Source: Zygaena filipendulae | Lineage: Eukaryota; Arthropoda; Insecta; Lepidoptera; Zygaenidae | Length of the DNA stretch: 64,000 bases | Assembly (NCBI GenBank): GCA_907165275.2 | Contig: OU015677.1 | Span: 3,410,001-3,474,000, forward strand | Reading direction: 5' to 3' | In this document: piece after piece, positions 30,401 through 41,509 of the stretch | How the letters are laid out: each line of letters begins with the position of its first letter | How positions within the stretch are numbered: the first letter of the stretch is position 1 | Position numbers and translations under genes: made by a program | Notes under the pieces: generated by a model | Told to the model about the DNA's origin: nothing | Databases searched by the model: none | What the model saw: only the letters and a program-made list of their open reading frames with translations

Positions 30401-31107
30401 TATAGTACTGTTAATGTGGTGTTCATTATAGTGTTTTTCATTTCATTTGTAAATGATTCTGGAGGCTTTGATGTTAAAGTGATAATAAAACACTTCATGT
30501 ACCTGGGTATCAAAATGCCTCGAATACAAAAGTATTGAGTACAAAATTGTTACACAATATTTATTTTTTCACTAAATAAATGAAAAAAGCAAATCATCAA
30601 TCATCAATTTCCAGTTTTGAGCTTGTACTTCTATTTTTCAACCCGTTATTTTTACTATTTTTTAATAATATTTTTCATTGTGAACTTAATATAAATCATG
30701 TATTTTTATTATAACATTTTATTTAATAACGCGATAGCCGGAGTTCGTAGAAATTAGTGCAATGGATACATTTATACGCGAGGTCGCGTCGACTGCGTCA
30801 TTTCTCCGGCTGTCACCACGCGGGTCGCAGGCTCTATGGCATAATAGAAAACATTCCGAACGACCCCACTCGCGCCCGAATACCTCTGCCGGCATGTCCG
30901 TCTGTCCGATCGTAGATAGCCCATATTAATAGTGAGACAACAGAATCTAAATGAAACACTTGTATCCCAACTGTAATGGAACATACCTCATTATGTAGTT
31001 ACAACTATCTCGTGACACCGCCCGCGTCACCGTTCGCCTACAGTGTTTTTATGCTGACGCGACGGTCTGAGAATCAGTAGGCTAGGTGACTGAATTAGAG
31101 TTTTTAG
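30401..31107. other. No recognised feature; GC-rich patch at 30770-31070
   Basis: AT-rich up to 30730, then a CpG-rich segment (GAGGTCGCGTCGACTGCGTC and others). It could be a regulatory region, but no gene start is visible. Confidence 0.35.
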
Positions 31108-31180
31108 TACGTCGTGTAGATTAATAAAAAAGAATTGGACACGTATTTTTCCTTTTTTTACGTAGGTAATCAACGTTAAC
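31108..31180 (+). mobile_element. CRE-MITE left end, fragment
   Basis: TACGTCGTGTAGATTAATAA, GGACACGTATTTTTCC and TACGTAGGTAATCAA match the left end of the copy at 45167-45450; the remainder is missing. Confidence 0.6.
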
Positions 31181-31254
31181 AACGATAACTGGTTAACACT
31201 CGCGAACCGAGTCCCAATTATATCACGTTTGTGTATGTATTGTGTGTATTGTGT

Positions 31255-31487
31255 CACGTTGTTTGTCCGCGATGGACTCCGAAACTACTGAACGGATTTT
31301 GATAAAATTTTGTAACCATTTATAATATGGTCCAACTTAAAAGATAGGATAGATTTATCCCGGAATTCCCGCGGGAACTCCGGAATTAATACGGAGAACT
31401 GCTTATCACCGTAAACTAAAGCACTTTTTCCCCGCAATTCCCGCGCGAACTCCGAAATTACCGCGGATGAAATCGCGGGGGACCTAA
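31255..31487 (+). mobile_element. Helitron-like element, subfamily 5, tandem copy 1
   Basis: GTTTGTCCGCGATGGACTCC, TATAATATGGTCCAACTTAA, then two GGAATTCCCGCGGGAACTCC-type modules; the terminal CTAG has become CTAA (31484-31487). Confidence 0.75.
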
Positions 31488-31497
31488 TATATATAAA

Positions 31498-31712
31498 TCA
31501 CGTGTCACGTTGTTTGTCCGCGATGGACTCCGAAACTACTGAACGGATTTTGATAAAATTTTGCAACCATTTATAATATGGTCCAACTTAAAAGATAGAA
31601 TAGTTATTACCCCGGAATTCCCTCGGGAACAGAAGGACATAGAGTACTTTTTTCCCGCAAACTCCGCGGGAACTCCGAAATTACCGCGAATGAAATCGCG
31701 GGGGACAGCTAG
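31498..31712 (+). mobile_element. Helitron-like element, subfamily 5, tandem copy 2
   Basis: Nearly the same 5' module as the previous copy, 243 bp downstream in the same orientation, ending with CTAG at 31709-31712. The close similarity suggests a tandem transposition or rolling-circle dimer. Confidence 0.78.
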
Positions 31713-31961
31713 TATATGTATATAATTAGGTATAGGTATATAGGCACGCACTTAGAATAATGTCGTGTCGTAATCCGTCGCAGTGCACAGACAAACCAAA
31801 TGTGGTTTTTGCTGCACTAAAAATAAGTGAAATTTGTATTTGTATTATTATATTGGTTTTAATAAATAAAAAAAAATAAAAAAAAAAATCAGTCGAAACA
31901 GTTAAAACGGGGTTATGACGTCACTATAGTGAAAACGCAGGCAATTTCACATTCGCATTTC
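31713..31961. other. No recognised feature; TGACGTCA at 31916-31923
   Basis: A-rich run at 31865-31890, then GGTTATGACGTCACTATAG. Confidence 0.4.
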
Positions 31962-32129
31962 TAAAAGCGGCTACACACGGCCCTAAAATCAGAAGCAATA
32001 TCGGGAGTAATGGGACCCATATTATCCGGCCTTTTTACTGGCTGGTCTGCCCGGCTACTGGGTTTTGCGACCTAGCAACCCTGCTCCCGATATTGCCTCT
32101 GATTTTAGGGCCGTGTGTAGCCGCTTTTA
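31962..32129. mobile_element. MITE with 46-bp inverted repeats, TA-flanked
   Basis: Arms 31962-32007 and 32084-32129 match with one mismatch (AAAGCGGCTACACACGGCCC within). If the outer TA on each side is the target duplication, the element is 31964-32127 and would fit Tc1/mariner-type insertion. Confidence 0.82.
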
Positions 32130-32517
32130 CAACATATTATGGATATAATAATTTGGTAGGTAGGTATACCGAAACATTGAGCGATTCTGTAACACTATTA
32201 AATTATTTTCGACTTCTCACCGCTATGGGTCAGTCCCACGGCCTAAGAAAACAATCACCGCGCCTCGCCACAAAAGGGTGCGCGCAACAATAGCGGTCTA
32301 AAATGAAACAACACACATACAGTCATAGATATAGATATAAAAAAGCCCGACAATGAGAGAGTAATTAGATATATATCAAAATATGACCGTGGGGATGTGC
32401 AGTGTTGACTCCGTGGTTCGTATCGAATATCGATAAGTACTTATACCTACTCTCTTTTCCATCGCTGACAAATTGTGACAGATGATCCTTAGCTCGATGT
32501 TAGTAAAATATTAATGG
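32130..32517. other. No recognised feature
   Basis: Unique-looking sequence. Confidence 0.4.
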
Positions 32518-32590
32518 CAGCCTGGAATGGATGGTTTCATAACGATAAGGCCGCCATTTAGTTACCTGTATATTTTTATTTATAATTTTT
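32518..32590 (+). mobile_element. LINE 3' end fragment (GATAAGGCCGCC family)
   Basis: GGCAGCCTGGAATGGATGG and ACGATAAGGCCGCCATT. Confidence 0.55.
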
Positions 32591-32738
32591 TTGGGAAACA
32601 AACGGTACAAAATAAGTTTATTAAAAGTATAACATGATATAAAAAGTTTCGTACACCTTAAAGTTTCCGCACATAGGAAATTTATCCACGTATTTTTTGT
32701 TTATATAATAAGTAATTATAATTTTATATAATTTTGCA

Positions 32739-33088
32739 GCCATGATAGCTCAGTGGTTGGTGCGTTCGGATCAAACGCCACGAGGTGTAGGTTCCAACCC
32801 TAACAATGAGCTTGAGCTGTCGGTGAAGGAAAACATCGTGAGGATACCATAGCATGGTGGTAGGGCACTCTCTAGTGCCCGGCTGGCTAGCTACCACCTT
32901 CAAGTTGCAAATCTGTCGCCGAGCACCTAACGGTGTGTTCCTGCAGCCCCAATTGAAAGCCAGTTCCCATCCCCATTCCAGGTCGGCAACGCACTGCCTT
33001 CTGGTGTTGCAGATGTCCATGGGCGGCGGTAATCACTTACTATCAGGTGTACCACTTGCCCGTTTGCCCCCTATGACATAAAAAAAAA
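32739..33088 (+). mobile_element. tRNA-derived SINE, family 1, full length
   Basis: The pol III A box (TAGCTCAGTGG) and B box (GGTTCCAACCC) lie in a tRNA-like head. A central body has CTCTCTAGTGCCCGGCTGGC, and the LINE-related tail runs from GGTCGGCAACGCA to CCTATGACATA plus an A-run. About 350 bp. Best copy of the family in the window; others at 17171, 18190 (-), 37018 (-) and 10541 (-). Confidence 0.9.
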
Positions 33089-33111
33089 TTCTTTAATTTG
33101 TGCCTTGTGGT

Positions 33112-33507
33112 AGGTGCCTTATTTTTTCTTTTTTTTTCAATAATAATATAATAACGGCGATACATTACACTGATCCGAAATGTTACGTGATGTCACTATC
33201 CGGTACAGTTTATAGCATAGGCCCAGATAATGCCTTACACTATACAGGCACAGATAATATAATACTATACTAGCATAGGTAAGCATAATTATAAGCATAA
33301 TTATGACTTATGCTTATAAGTCATAATTATGACGTATGCTTATAAGTCATAATTATGACTTATGCTTATAAGTCATAATTATGCTTAATTATGAGCCCCC
33401 ACCCTTAAACTTTAATGTACTCTAAGTAAATTTCCATTAATTTGAAAAGCAAAACATACTTAACTATTCTATTGTTTTTTTTATTATCTGACGGACTAAA
33501 AAGAATT
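33112..33507 (+). mobile_element. CRE-MITE with palindromic tandem repeat, split by an LTR element
   Basis: AACGGCGATACATTACACTG, a mutated GTGATGTCAC, CCTTAAACTTTAATG, and the right end ATCTGACGGACTAAAAAG. The sequence resumes at 35684, after the LTR insertion. The middle (33283-33392) is filled with repeats of a 26-bp palindromic unit containing TTATGCTTATAAGTCATAAT. Confidence 0.7.
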
Positions 33508-33941
33508 TGTAGGAAATAAAGATAGATAGGAACATGAAACTATAATAGGCAATTGCACCAACATAGTTATAGATAATACAGCATACCAGATATCCGTAGG
33601 GAACACGGAGCAGTGCCTGGGACTTGCGACCCAGGTGTAGGTTTAATGGGGCCCCTTTACAATGCATGAACGCTCACCTCCACTGCCCGTGCTCCCGACT
33701 TAAGCAAACCTCTGGAAACAACTAGATGACACAGCACACGTAATCACTATTAGATTGATACGACATTATAACTGCACTGAACCGAACACAAAGTAACAAT
33801 GAACCGTGGCTTACGCATAGCCGCGTTTTATATCAAGTTCTAACAAAGACGAGTCGGGCAATGGAGTGGAGCGGGGGAACGGACGACTATTATACGTCGG
33901 CGGGAAACGTTATTGATAACGAAACTACCCTCTCGCCGACA
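33508..33941 (-). repeat. LTR (3' LTR on the minus strand)
   Basis: TGTAGGAAATAAAG to TCTCGCCGACA; 434 bp. Confidence 0.88.
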
Positions 33942-34342
33942 CGGCCATACTGACATGCGCACGTCCTCGGGCGCTGAAATCACAGGAAGGAATCCGAGAA
34001 AGAAACTAAAACGACCGCTCGTTCATCCTGACATAATATCTCTCACTCTCAACATCACTCAACTCGTAAAATCTATCTTTCGAAAAACTCAAAAACTAAC
34101 AAAATTTAGTTATTCGAAACACTCAAAAACACTGGTTCAATTTAACTACTCGAAAATGATATTTAAGTAAAAATGGTTGAATCGTGCTATTCTGAAGTAG
34201 TAGCTGCAGACACATTCTTTTTTCCGGGTTATGCTAGACCGGACGCATTTTTTTTCTGTCCCTGTAGCCACCACACATTTTTTCAGCACAAAATTCAATC
34301 ACCAATTTTTTTTTTTCTTTCTTTTTTTGTTTGTCTTTCTTC

Positions 34343-34420
34343 TCGAGTTCTCTAACTACTGAATAACATCGAGTTCTCCAACTACTGAATAACACCGAGT
34401 TCTCAACTACTGAATAACAC
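34343..34420. repeat. Three 26-bp tandem units inside the LTR element
   Basis: CGAGTTCTCCAACTACTGAA followed by TAACAC, repeated three times with small changes. Confidence 0.75.
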
Positions 34421-35249
34421 TTTCAATCTTTCGCCGACACGCCATCCTCGCTGACAAACTACTCCTGAGAATGCCACCAATACAATAACTATCTCACCGA
34501 TTGTAAGACCGCGCGAACACCGTTGACGTTTCGAATAGTCACACTCACAACCAAATAAAAATCGTTACTTACTGAATTCCTAAATTAACTAGTCAGAATA
34601 CCGCAAATCTACTCAATGACGATTATGATCTACCTACCCTACGATTAGAAAAACTGATCAATTCTAGATCCTATTCACGCTCATAAAATTAATACTAAAT
34701 AACGACCGACGGCTAGGTACGTGGGTAGATAACATAATTAGTAGAAAAACTTAAAATCATCCAGATTTCAAACGCATCGAAATTCTAATGTCGATAATGA
34801 GCTACTGTGGGTAGATTACAAATTATCTCTCTTACAATAGACAAAAGTTCAAACTCACAAGATTTCAACCCCGTGGTTGCAAAACTAGAAGTCAGTCATG
34901 ATCGCAGAATTGTCGGGTAGATGAGAAACAACAGTTAAAATTTTGCAGTACGCTACAAAATTCTAAACAACTAGGTAGATATGATTATATCACAAAACTT
35001 AATGGACAAAGGTATCGATAACTTTGAAATGAAATCACAAAATGACGTTAGCTACACACCCGTAGGTCTAGGCGATGATATTACTTCTATGAGTTCGAAG
35101 ACTAATAATTAATTGCTCCTAGGAGTCCATTAACTAATTCAATCGCAACGTTGTCAGGATTTATGTAAAACATAATACTTGACCGAGAGAAACCGAACGT
35201 AGGAAACTTATTGGCAGAAATGTGGACGCAAGTAATATCCCACTTCTGA

Positions 35250-35683
35250 TGTAGGAAATAAAGATAGATAGGAACATGAAACTATAATAGGCAATTGCAC
35301 CAACATAGTTATAGATAATACAGCATACCAGATATCAGTAGGGAACACGGAGCAGTGCCTGGGACTTGCGACCCAGGTGTAGGTTTAATGGGGCCCCTTT
35401 ACAATGCATGAACGCTCACCTCCACTGCCCGTGCTCCCGACTTAAGCAAACCTCTGGAAACAACTAGATGACACAGCACACGTAATCACTATTAGATTGA
35501 TACGACATTATAACTGCACTGAACCGAACACAAAGTAACAATGAACCGTGGCTTACGCATAGCCGCGTTTTATATCAAGTTCTAACAAAGACGAGTCGGG
35601 CAATGGAGTAGAGCGGGGGAACGGACGACTATTATACGTCGGCGGGAAACGTTATTGATAACGAAACTACCCTCTCGCCGACA
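35250..35683 (-). repeat. LTR (5' LTR on the minus strand)
   Basis: Same sequence as the other LTR apart from about two substitutions; TATA-like and initiator motifs on the minus strand. Confidence 0.88.
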
Positions 35684-35687
35684 AATT

Positions 35688-35864
35688 TATATTTTCACAC
35701 CTCAAAACCATTGCCGCATAATATAAGTTATTATTACTTTAACAGTAGATAATATCCTACTTATATTATAAATAATAGCATAATAAAATAATGTTATAAT
35801 TTGTTTGTAATTACTGTCGTGTGCTGTGGAATTTTGTTAAATAAATAAATAAAATAAATAAATG
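35688..35864. other. AT-rich; AAATA microsatellite at 35834-35863
   Basis: TTTGTTAAATAAATAAATAA resembles a retroelement 3' tail, but no body was recognised. Confidence 0.4.
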
Positions 35865-36045
35865 TGAAAGTGTGGATGTTAAGATGTTTGTTACTCAATC
35901 ACGCAAAAACCGTTGAATGGATTTAGATGAAATGTGGCATGCACGTTGTCAGAGGTACAGAGAAGGATATAGGGCACTTTTTATCCCAGAATTCCCGCGA
36001 GAACTCCGAAATTACCGCGGGTGAAACAGCGGGGCATATAGCTAG
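35865..36045 (+). mobile_element. Helitron-like element, subfamily 1 3' part
   Basis: AATCACGCAAAAACCGTTGA, GGCATGCACGTTGTCAGAGG, the hairpin, and CTAG at 36042-36045. Confidence 0.78.
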
Positions 36046-36435
36046 TTTTTCTATAAATATAATTTACAGCATTGTTTAATCACGGCTAGATCAAAACTAA
36101 GCGATAACATAACGTTTAATACTAATCTAAAAATAATAATAGTTCCATTATGAGACGCAACTATTTTCGCTTAGACATTGACAACAGTGCAGTCTGTAGC
36201 TGTCACTCGGGCATCGATATCGATGACTCGATCTGTATCGAGCCGCTATCGACTGGCCGAGCGTATCGACTACAATAATTGCTATTGTACTTCACTGATC
36301 GACTCTCAACGGGCGATTGTCAGGGTGCAGTGTTATTAATCTACTAGAATTGATGTATTCCCTTTATATTAACAATTTTTTTCATTTTGTGGCCCTCATT
36401 TTCATCGTCAAGCCCGTCAGCTATAATCTCCTATT
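36046..36435. other. No recognised feature; ATCGAT-rich patch at 36210-36270
   Basis: A cluster of ATCGATATCGATGACTCGAT-type sequence, rich in DREF-like or palindromic ATCGAT. No gene start can be linked to it. Confidence 0.35.
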
Positions 36436-36545
36436 ATAAAAAGAAAAGATTTGATTTTTTATATGTTTGTTTGTTTGTAAAGTATGTACTCAAACTCAAA
36501 AATTATATAGAATCACATCAATCAAATAATTTTTTCAACAATTAA
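36436..36545 (+). mobile_element. Helitron-like fragment, subfamily 2 5' half
   Basis: AAAAGAAAAGATTTGATTTT and a GTTTGTTTGTTTG run; no 3' hairpin. Confidence 0.55.
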
Positions 36546-36557
36546 GACATTTTTATT

Positions 36558-36718
36558 GACTAACAGTTCTACGTAGTTTCACCCGCGTTATTTCAAAGAT
36601 AACAAGTACCCTATGTCTTTTCCTGTATTCCAGTTCATAATGATCGGTTGAGTAGTTGAGACGTGAAAGTGCAACAAACAAATATATAAACTCACATTGT
36701 CATTTATAATAGTGAGGG
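36558..36718 (-). mobile_element. Helitron-like element, subfamily 1
   Basis: GTAGTTTCACCCGCGTTATT, AGTACCCTATGTCTTTTCC, GAGACGTGAAAGTGCAACAA and distal CATTTATAATAGTGAGG. Confidence 0.7.
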
Positions 36719-37016
36719 TTACTGTCATGTCTACGCGATGTTTAAGGCGAGGTGTTGATATGAGTTCAGTCCGAATGACGCGGCGTCTACGCAGAGGGCA
36801 CCCGCGATCGGTCGGTCGGTTTGTCCGTCTGTAGATGTAGAGCCAATCGAAGCGACTAGATGCGACAAGCTATTTAATATACCTTTATTGTGAACGGTTA
36901 TTATTTACCAACTCATGGATAACAAAACACTTTCCCATATGAACAGTAGGTATCCAAAATAGTAAATTACAAATTGTTGTTATGATGCAATTTTATCATG
37001 AAATTATTGTTCTGTA
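36719..37016. other. No recognised feature; CpG-rich patch
   Basis: 36760-36850 is GC-rich (CGCGGCGTCTACGCAGAGGG) without an identifiable gene. Confidence 0.35.
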
Positions 37017-37017
37017 T

Positions 37018-37352
37018 TTTTTTTTTTATGTCATAGGGGGTAAACGGGCAAGTGGTACACCTGATGGTAAGTGATTACCGCCGCCCATAGACATCTGCAA
37101 TACCAGAAGGCATGCAGGTGCGTTGCCGACCTGGAATGGGTATGGGAACTGGCTTTCAAGTGGGGCTGCCGGAACACACCGTTAGGTGCTTGGCGACAGA
37201 TTTGCAACTTGAAGGTGGTAGCCAGCCAGCCGGGCACTAGGGAGCGCCCTACCACCATGCTATGGTTTCCTCACGATGTTTTCCTTCACCGACAGCTCAA
37301 GCTCATTGTTAGGATTTGAACCTACACCTTGCGGCGTTTAATCCGAACGCAC
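37018..37352 (-). mobile_element. tRNA-derived SINE, family 1, nearly full
   Basis: T-run, GTCATAGGGGGTAAACGGGC, the complete body and a B box in reverse (AGGATTTGAACCTAC). The A-box end is truncated. Confidence 0.87.
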
Positions 37353-37604
37353 TGTATACATACATACTGTATACATAGAAAACTAAGAAACGAATCATCA
37401 TGTCATCGTCATGTTAAATAGTCCTATCAAAACTTCAGTTTTGCACGACCACCTACGAGCTTACGAAGCTTTTTAGTTTTCTATGCATTAACTATTACAG
37501 ATTGTCAACTTGGCTAAGGGGGAAGCAAAAACAAGATGGTATAGTGAGTGGTTCTTTGCGTACCTACGAAAGTAGGTACATACGATACTAACATCTAGGA
37601 ATCA

Positions 37605-37700
37605 ATTTTTTATTTTTTTCTCTGTCTGTCTGTCTGTAGGTTCCGGGTCATCTCTGAAACGGCTGGACCGATTTTAACGGGACTTTCACTGGCAGATAGG
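37605..37700 (+). repeat. Interspersed repeat fragment with GTCT run
   Basis: CTGTCTGTCTGTCTGTAGG and GAAACGGCTGGACCGATTTT, a core shared by several moth Helitron-like families. Confidence 0.5.
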
Positions 37701-37944
37701 AATTTAACATATCTAGCGTCTATATATCTCGTCAAGTCAATCTCGTGATCTCTCCCCATCGCTTGGTCAAGGCGAGCCAACAAAAGAATCGCTTGTAATC
37801 ACCCGCGATTCCCTCAGATATCTACTACATACATAGTTAAGTATCTGGAACCGCTCAGTGCTGTTGACAGATCGAAATGTTCCACTAGATAAATTAGTGC
37901 GTAATTACGAATAGCCATGTTGGCGGGGCATGAAAATCGAAATT
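37701..37944. other. No recognised feature
   Basis: Unique-looking sequence. Confidence 0.4.
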
Positions 37945-38125
37945 CTATTTAGTGCGTCGATTAGATAATAATAAAGTAATAGACACTTTTTTTTTGGTTT
38001 TCCGAATTAATTGTAGAGCGCATTAAAGTTTAGGAGTAAGTAGGGCTACGTCATAACCACGTAAATATAAATTCGTACCAAGGCGTGACGTCACGCAGCA
38101 TTTCGATTTTAAATATATCAACTGC
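37945..38125 (-). mobile_element. CRE-MITE, minus-oriented diverged copy
   Basis: In reverse: GGCGTGACGTCACGCAGC (TGACGTCA at 38086-38093), AGCGCATTAAAGTTTAGGAG and an end TTAGTGCGTCGATTAG. Confidence 0.65.
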
Positions 38126-38757
38126 CTGAATTTCGATATTACCCCGGAATCCTTTTGTGTCGCGATTAAAAACTATCCCATTTCACTTAAGGAAATTTCT
38201 AACAGCGCAAGATTTTTTTAAATCTGTTTTTTAAACTATACCATAAAAATATGTAATAATAATTATGTATAGACATTATATAAATTGGGGAATGATAAAT
38301 GTTTTCAGAGCTTAATTGCTTAAACTAAGCCAGCATTAACCGCAAGCTGTCTCTATACAAAATTAATTACTCAAGCTCTTTAGGTAATTAAAATCGGTTA
38401 TAGAGATGAGATTAGACAATCAGAGATGTTGGAAAATTCATTTAAAAATATATTACAACATAGTTGTAGGTAGAAATCAAGTGGAAAACACATTTAGGTA
38501 AGTACCTATTTAATGTGCTCAGTAGTGTTTTGAATTTGTAATACTTAGGTAACTCATATCAAATGCTCATAGCAAAAGGTAGTGAACAAATTATTTAAAT
38601 TTGTTTATGAGAATGGATACGGTATTTAGCAAACATAGAGGTAGAAGGCAGACGTACCTACAGAAATTTTGATATCGTTTTTTTATTCTACTTGTGATAT
38701 GAAGAATCTGCATACGTTTCTTTTATATTTCTTTAATCTTACCTATCTATATAACGT
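38126..38757. other. No recognised feature
   Basis: AT-rich unique-looking sequence. Confidence 0.4.
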
Positions 38758-38882
38758 TCAGGCGCATTTTGTGAGTTCATTTGTTTGTTTGTTACACTTT
38801 CACGACTTAACGGCTTAACAGATCATCATGAAATTTGGCAAACACGTTGTCAGGGGCACAAAAAATGACATAGAATATGACA
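38758..38882 (+). mobile_element. Helitron-like fragment, subfamily 1 5' half
   Basis: GTTTGTTTGTTACACTTTCA, AACGGCTTAACAGATCATCA, AACACGTTGTCAGGGG; no 3' end. Confidence 0.65.
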
Positions 38883-39578
38883 ACCAGTTGTTATCTAAAT
38901 CCAGAAATCTTTGTCTGATGACATAATCAAAATCCACTGAAGCAGGGATTATAAAAAATCAGTGATCTCTCATTTCACTTGGCAATCAAAGCGAGGATTA
39001 AGTTCACATCGCTTGAGAGGAAACGTGGGTGCAGTTGATTACACCGAAATAGCACAAACTCATTTTTATGTTTTCTTCTTGTTCTGTGGCTACTAATAGA
39101 CCACAATTATTATACCACTTAGACTCTTTGAAATATATATTTTATACGCTTAACTAATGTATCATATTATTTTTAAATAAAAATCTTTTTCATTATTTTT
39201 TTAACAAGAAGAAACATCATCAAAATCTTTTATTTTTTTAACAAGAAGAAACATCATCAAAATCTTTTTTTGTCAATCACTTCTTTTTTACAAAAAAACT
39301 AAATGTATTATGGACATAGAGGTAGTATACTACAGTTCTTTGAATTCACTCTCCCTAGGTAAAATATCTACCACCACATATACACCATATTTTCCTGTTT
39401 TGTTTTTTGCATTTAATCAAAATAAGAATCACTTAGAAACTTTATAAAATTTGTAAAACTTTATCCAGTTACACCGCTGCGCTGTTATCAGACGCTTAGG
39501 AAACAAGTTAGAAGAATATTTTAAAACAATAGAAAAACTCACAAGCCTCGGCAATCTTTCACAGTAAATTATTATTGA
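38883..39578. other. No recognised feature; 47-bp direct duplication at 39181-39265
   Basis: CTTTTTTTAACAAGAAGAAACATCATCAAAATC-like text occurs twice in a row; otherwise unique-looking. Confidence 0.45.
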
Positions 39579-39772
39579 CTAGATGTCCCCCGCGGCAATT
39601 TCGGAGTTCCCGCGGGAATTCCAGGATAAAATATAATTATAAACTTTCCTCATGAATCACTCTATCTATTGGTGAAAACCGCATCAAAATCCGTTGCGTA
39701 GTTTTAAAGATTTAAGCATACATAGGGATATAGGGACAGAGAAAGCGACTTTGTTTTATACAATGTAGTGAT
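39579..39772 (-). mobile_element. Helitron-like element, subfamily 3
   Basis: CTAG at 39579-39582, GGAGTTCCCGCGGGAATTCC, CACTCTATCTATTGGTGAAA and distal TTTTATACAATGTAGTGATA. One hairpin arm is deleted. Confidence 0.78.
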
Positions 39773-40574
39773 AATTATTTTTGGTGAATGATTTGTCTCT
39801 TTTTTTATAAAGGTAAGTATAAGTTTAGGTTGTCCCTTTTGCCCTTTATTCGAGGAGGTTAGAGGAAGGGCGAGAGCAATAGATCTGTTATAAACTTATT
39901 TTTCCAACGTCTTCTAGCCCGCGTTTCTTCTTAACAGTCCGGTGTCAGTGTCAGTCGGCCATATTCGTTTTCATGACTTCCATATCCAATTAAAAACCAC
40001 TCTAAGGAAGCGCGACAAAACTAGCTGGGTTTAAAAATAGCATATCCATTAGTGAATTAAACCGTCTTCGTTGCTTAAGGGCAGAATGAGCAGACTTATC
40101 ACGGAATAGTAAATCAGTCTGGCTTTCACACCTATATATATACATACGTACGTCTGGCGCGTCGTTGAATTAATAAATGGATTTCCATTATAAATACCAC
40201 TACTTATTTATTAATGGCTCAGTAATATTACTTTTTAGGGTCACTTATTTTTATTATAACATAATTATTTCGAAAAAGCTTATTCCTTTGTTTTTCTAGT
40301 AGGTTTAGTAGGCTTGCTAGGGATTTCTGTGTGCGTATTTTATTTCCGGAAACTATAGTAACGATTTCTTTTTTTTTTATTTTACTGGGCTCCGTATACT
40401 TCTGGTAAAATATTGGTACCTACTTACAATAGTCTTTAAACGAAATAGTAATAGGTATTTTATACCTAATTAGTTTACCTAAAATTTGAATTGAAAATGA
40501 AAAGTTAATTTTTAAATCGCTCTCCAGCAACTTTTAATTTTTGTAATGATAAAATTTATTTTTTTATTATTCAA
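39773..40574. other. No recognised feature
   Basis: Contains CACCTATATATATACATACG near 40130, TATA-like but without a following gene. Confidence 0.35.
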
Positions 40575-40862
40575 TAGCTGTGCCCCTCGGTTTCACCCGC
40601 GATAATTTCGGAGTTCCCGCGGGAGTTCCGGGATAAAAAGTACCCTATGTCCTCTTTACCCCTGACACTTTGGTTAAAATCTCTTCAGTAGTTTTTGACC
40701 CATGCGTGCACATACAGACAGACAGACAGACAGACAAAAAATTTACTGATTGCATTTTTGGCATTACTTATTATCGATCACCATTCATCCTCCAATATTA
40801 GTTTGAATATATGTTCAACGTACAGAATTGACCTCTCTACAATTTTATTATAAGTACCTATC
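40575..40862 (-). mobile_element. Helitron-like element, subfamily 4
   Basis: Shared 3' hairpin and GGAGTTCCCGCGGGAGTTCC, then ACTACTG-complement text, a CAGACAGACAGACAG run and the subfamily-4 distal module (ACAGAATTGACCTCTCTACA). Pairs with 24139-24611. Confidence 0.8.
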
Positions 40863-40944
40863 GATTAATTTATTATGTTATTCTTTAATTATTTTTCATA
40901 GTATAACCATGGACATTAAATTGGTCCATAGTATAGTATTTATA

Positions 40945-41152
40945 TATTATAAAGAGGAAGGATTTGATTTTTTGTTTGTTTGTTTATTTGTTTGTTTGTT
41001 ACGATTTAACTCAAAAACTGCTGGATCGATTTCAAAAATTCTTTCACCATTAAAAAGCTACATTATCCCTGTGTAACATAGGCTATATTGTAATCCGGAA
41101 TTCCCGCGGGAACTCCGAAATTATAACGGGTGAAACCACGCGGGACAGCTAG
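40945..41152 (+). mobile_element. Helitron-like element, subfamily 2, near complete
   Basis: AGGAAGGATTTGATTTTTTG, a GTTTGTTTGTTT run, CTGCTGGATCGATTTCAAAA, GGCTATATTGTAATCCGGAA, hairpin and CTAG at 41149-41152. Confidence 0.85.
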
Positions 41153-41199
41153 TCGTAGATAAAATAAATAGAATTTATGGAAAAAATATCACGATAATA

Positions 41200-41252
41200 T
41201 TCAGCTTAGTCTCTGCACTTACATAATATATAAGTGCAGAGACTAAACTGAA
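41200..41252. repeat. 22-bp hairpin with one mismatch
   Basis: Arms 41200-41221 and 41231-41252, CTTAGTCTCTGCACTTA in the arm, 9-bp A/T loop. Confidence 0.75.
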
Positions 41253-41509
41253 GCGAAGACCTGTATCAACTATCTAGTCTAGAATCTAGGCCTTGATAGC
41301 GGATGCTAGGAGTATCTACCGTGTGAGTTTTAAAACTGCTGATAGCGGGAAACTCTAAAATAATTCCGACTCGGCCATGTCCTGCATCGAAAGTCGCGCT
41401 GGCAACACACTGAGCGCGTCGGGACTTTTGTCAGGAATATGCATAGTGTCATTTAAATTCACTTGATATATTTATTCCCTTGAATCTTTGTTATCAAATC
41501 ATCTATTCT
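41253..41509. other. No recognised feature
   Basis: Unique-looking sequence. Confidence 0.4.

Larger units (their letters stand above)
33508..35683 (-). mobile_element. Non-autonomous LTR retrotransposon, young insertion
   Basis: Two 434-bp direct repeats, 33508-33941 and 35250-35683, start TG and end CA, flanked by AATT on both sides (33504-33507 and 35684-35687). By eye they differ at two positions (near 33593 and 33869). On the minus strand each has GATATAAAACGCGG, a TATA box, and further down TTCAGTGCAG, an arthropod-type initiator, which sets the orientation. The 1308-bp interior has no gag or pol ORF. No clear primer-binding site or polypurine tract was found. Confidence 0.88.

Noticed and set aside
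32093..32293. Plus-strand ORF of 66 residues
   Set aside because: It begins in the arm of a MITE and has no domain; not a gene.
36210..36270. ATCGAT cluster suggestive of a DREF-controlled promoter
   Set aside because: No gene start or exon nearby on either strand; noted only as composition.
37071..37319. Overlapping ORFs on both strands around 37.1 kb, and likewise near 32.9 kb
   Set aside because: Both lie entirely within SINE family 1; the apparent protein similarity is just repeat homology.
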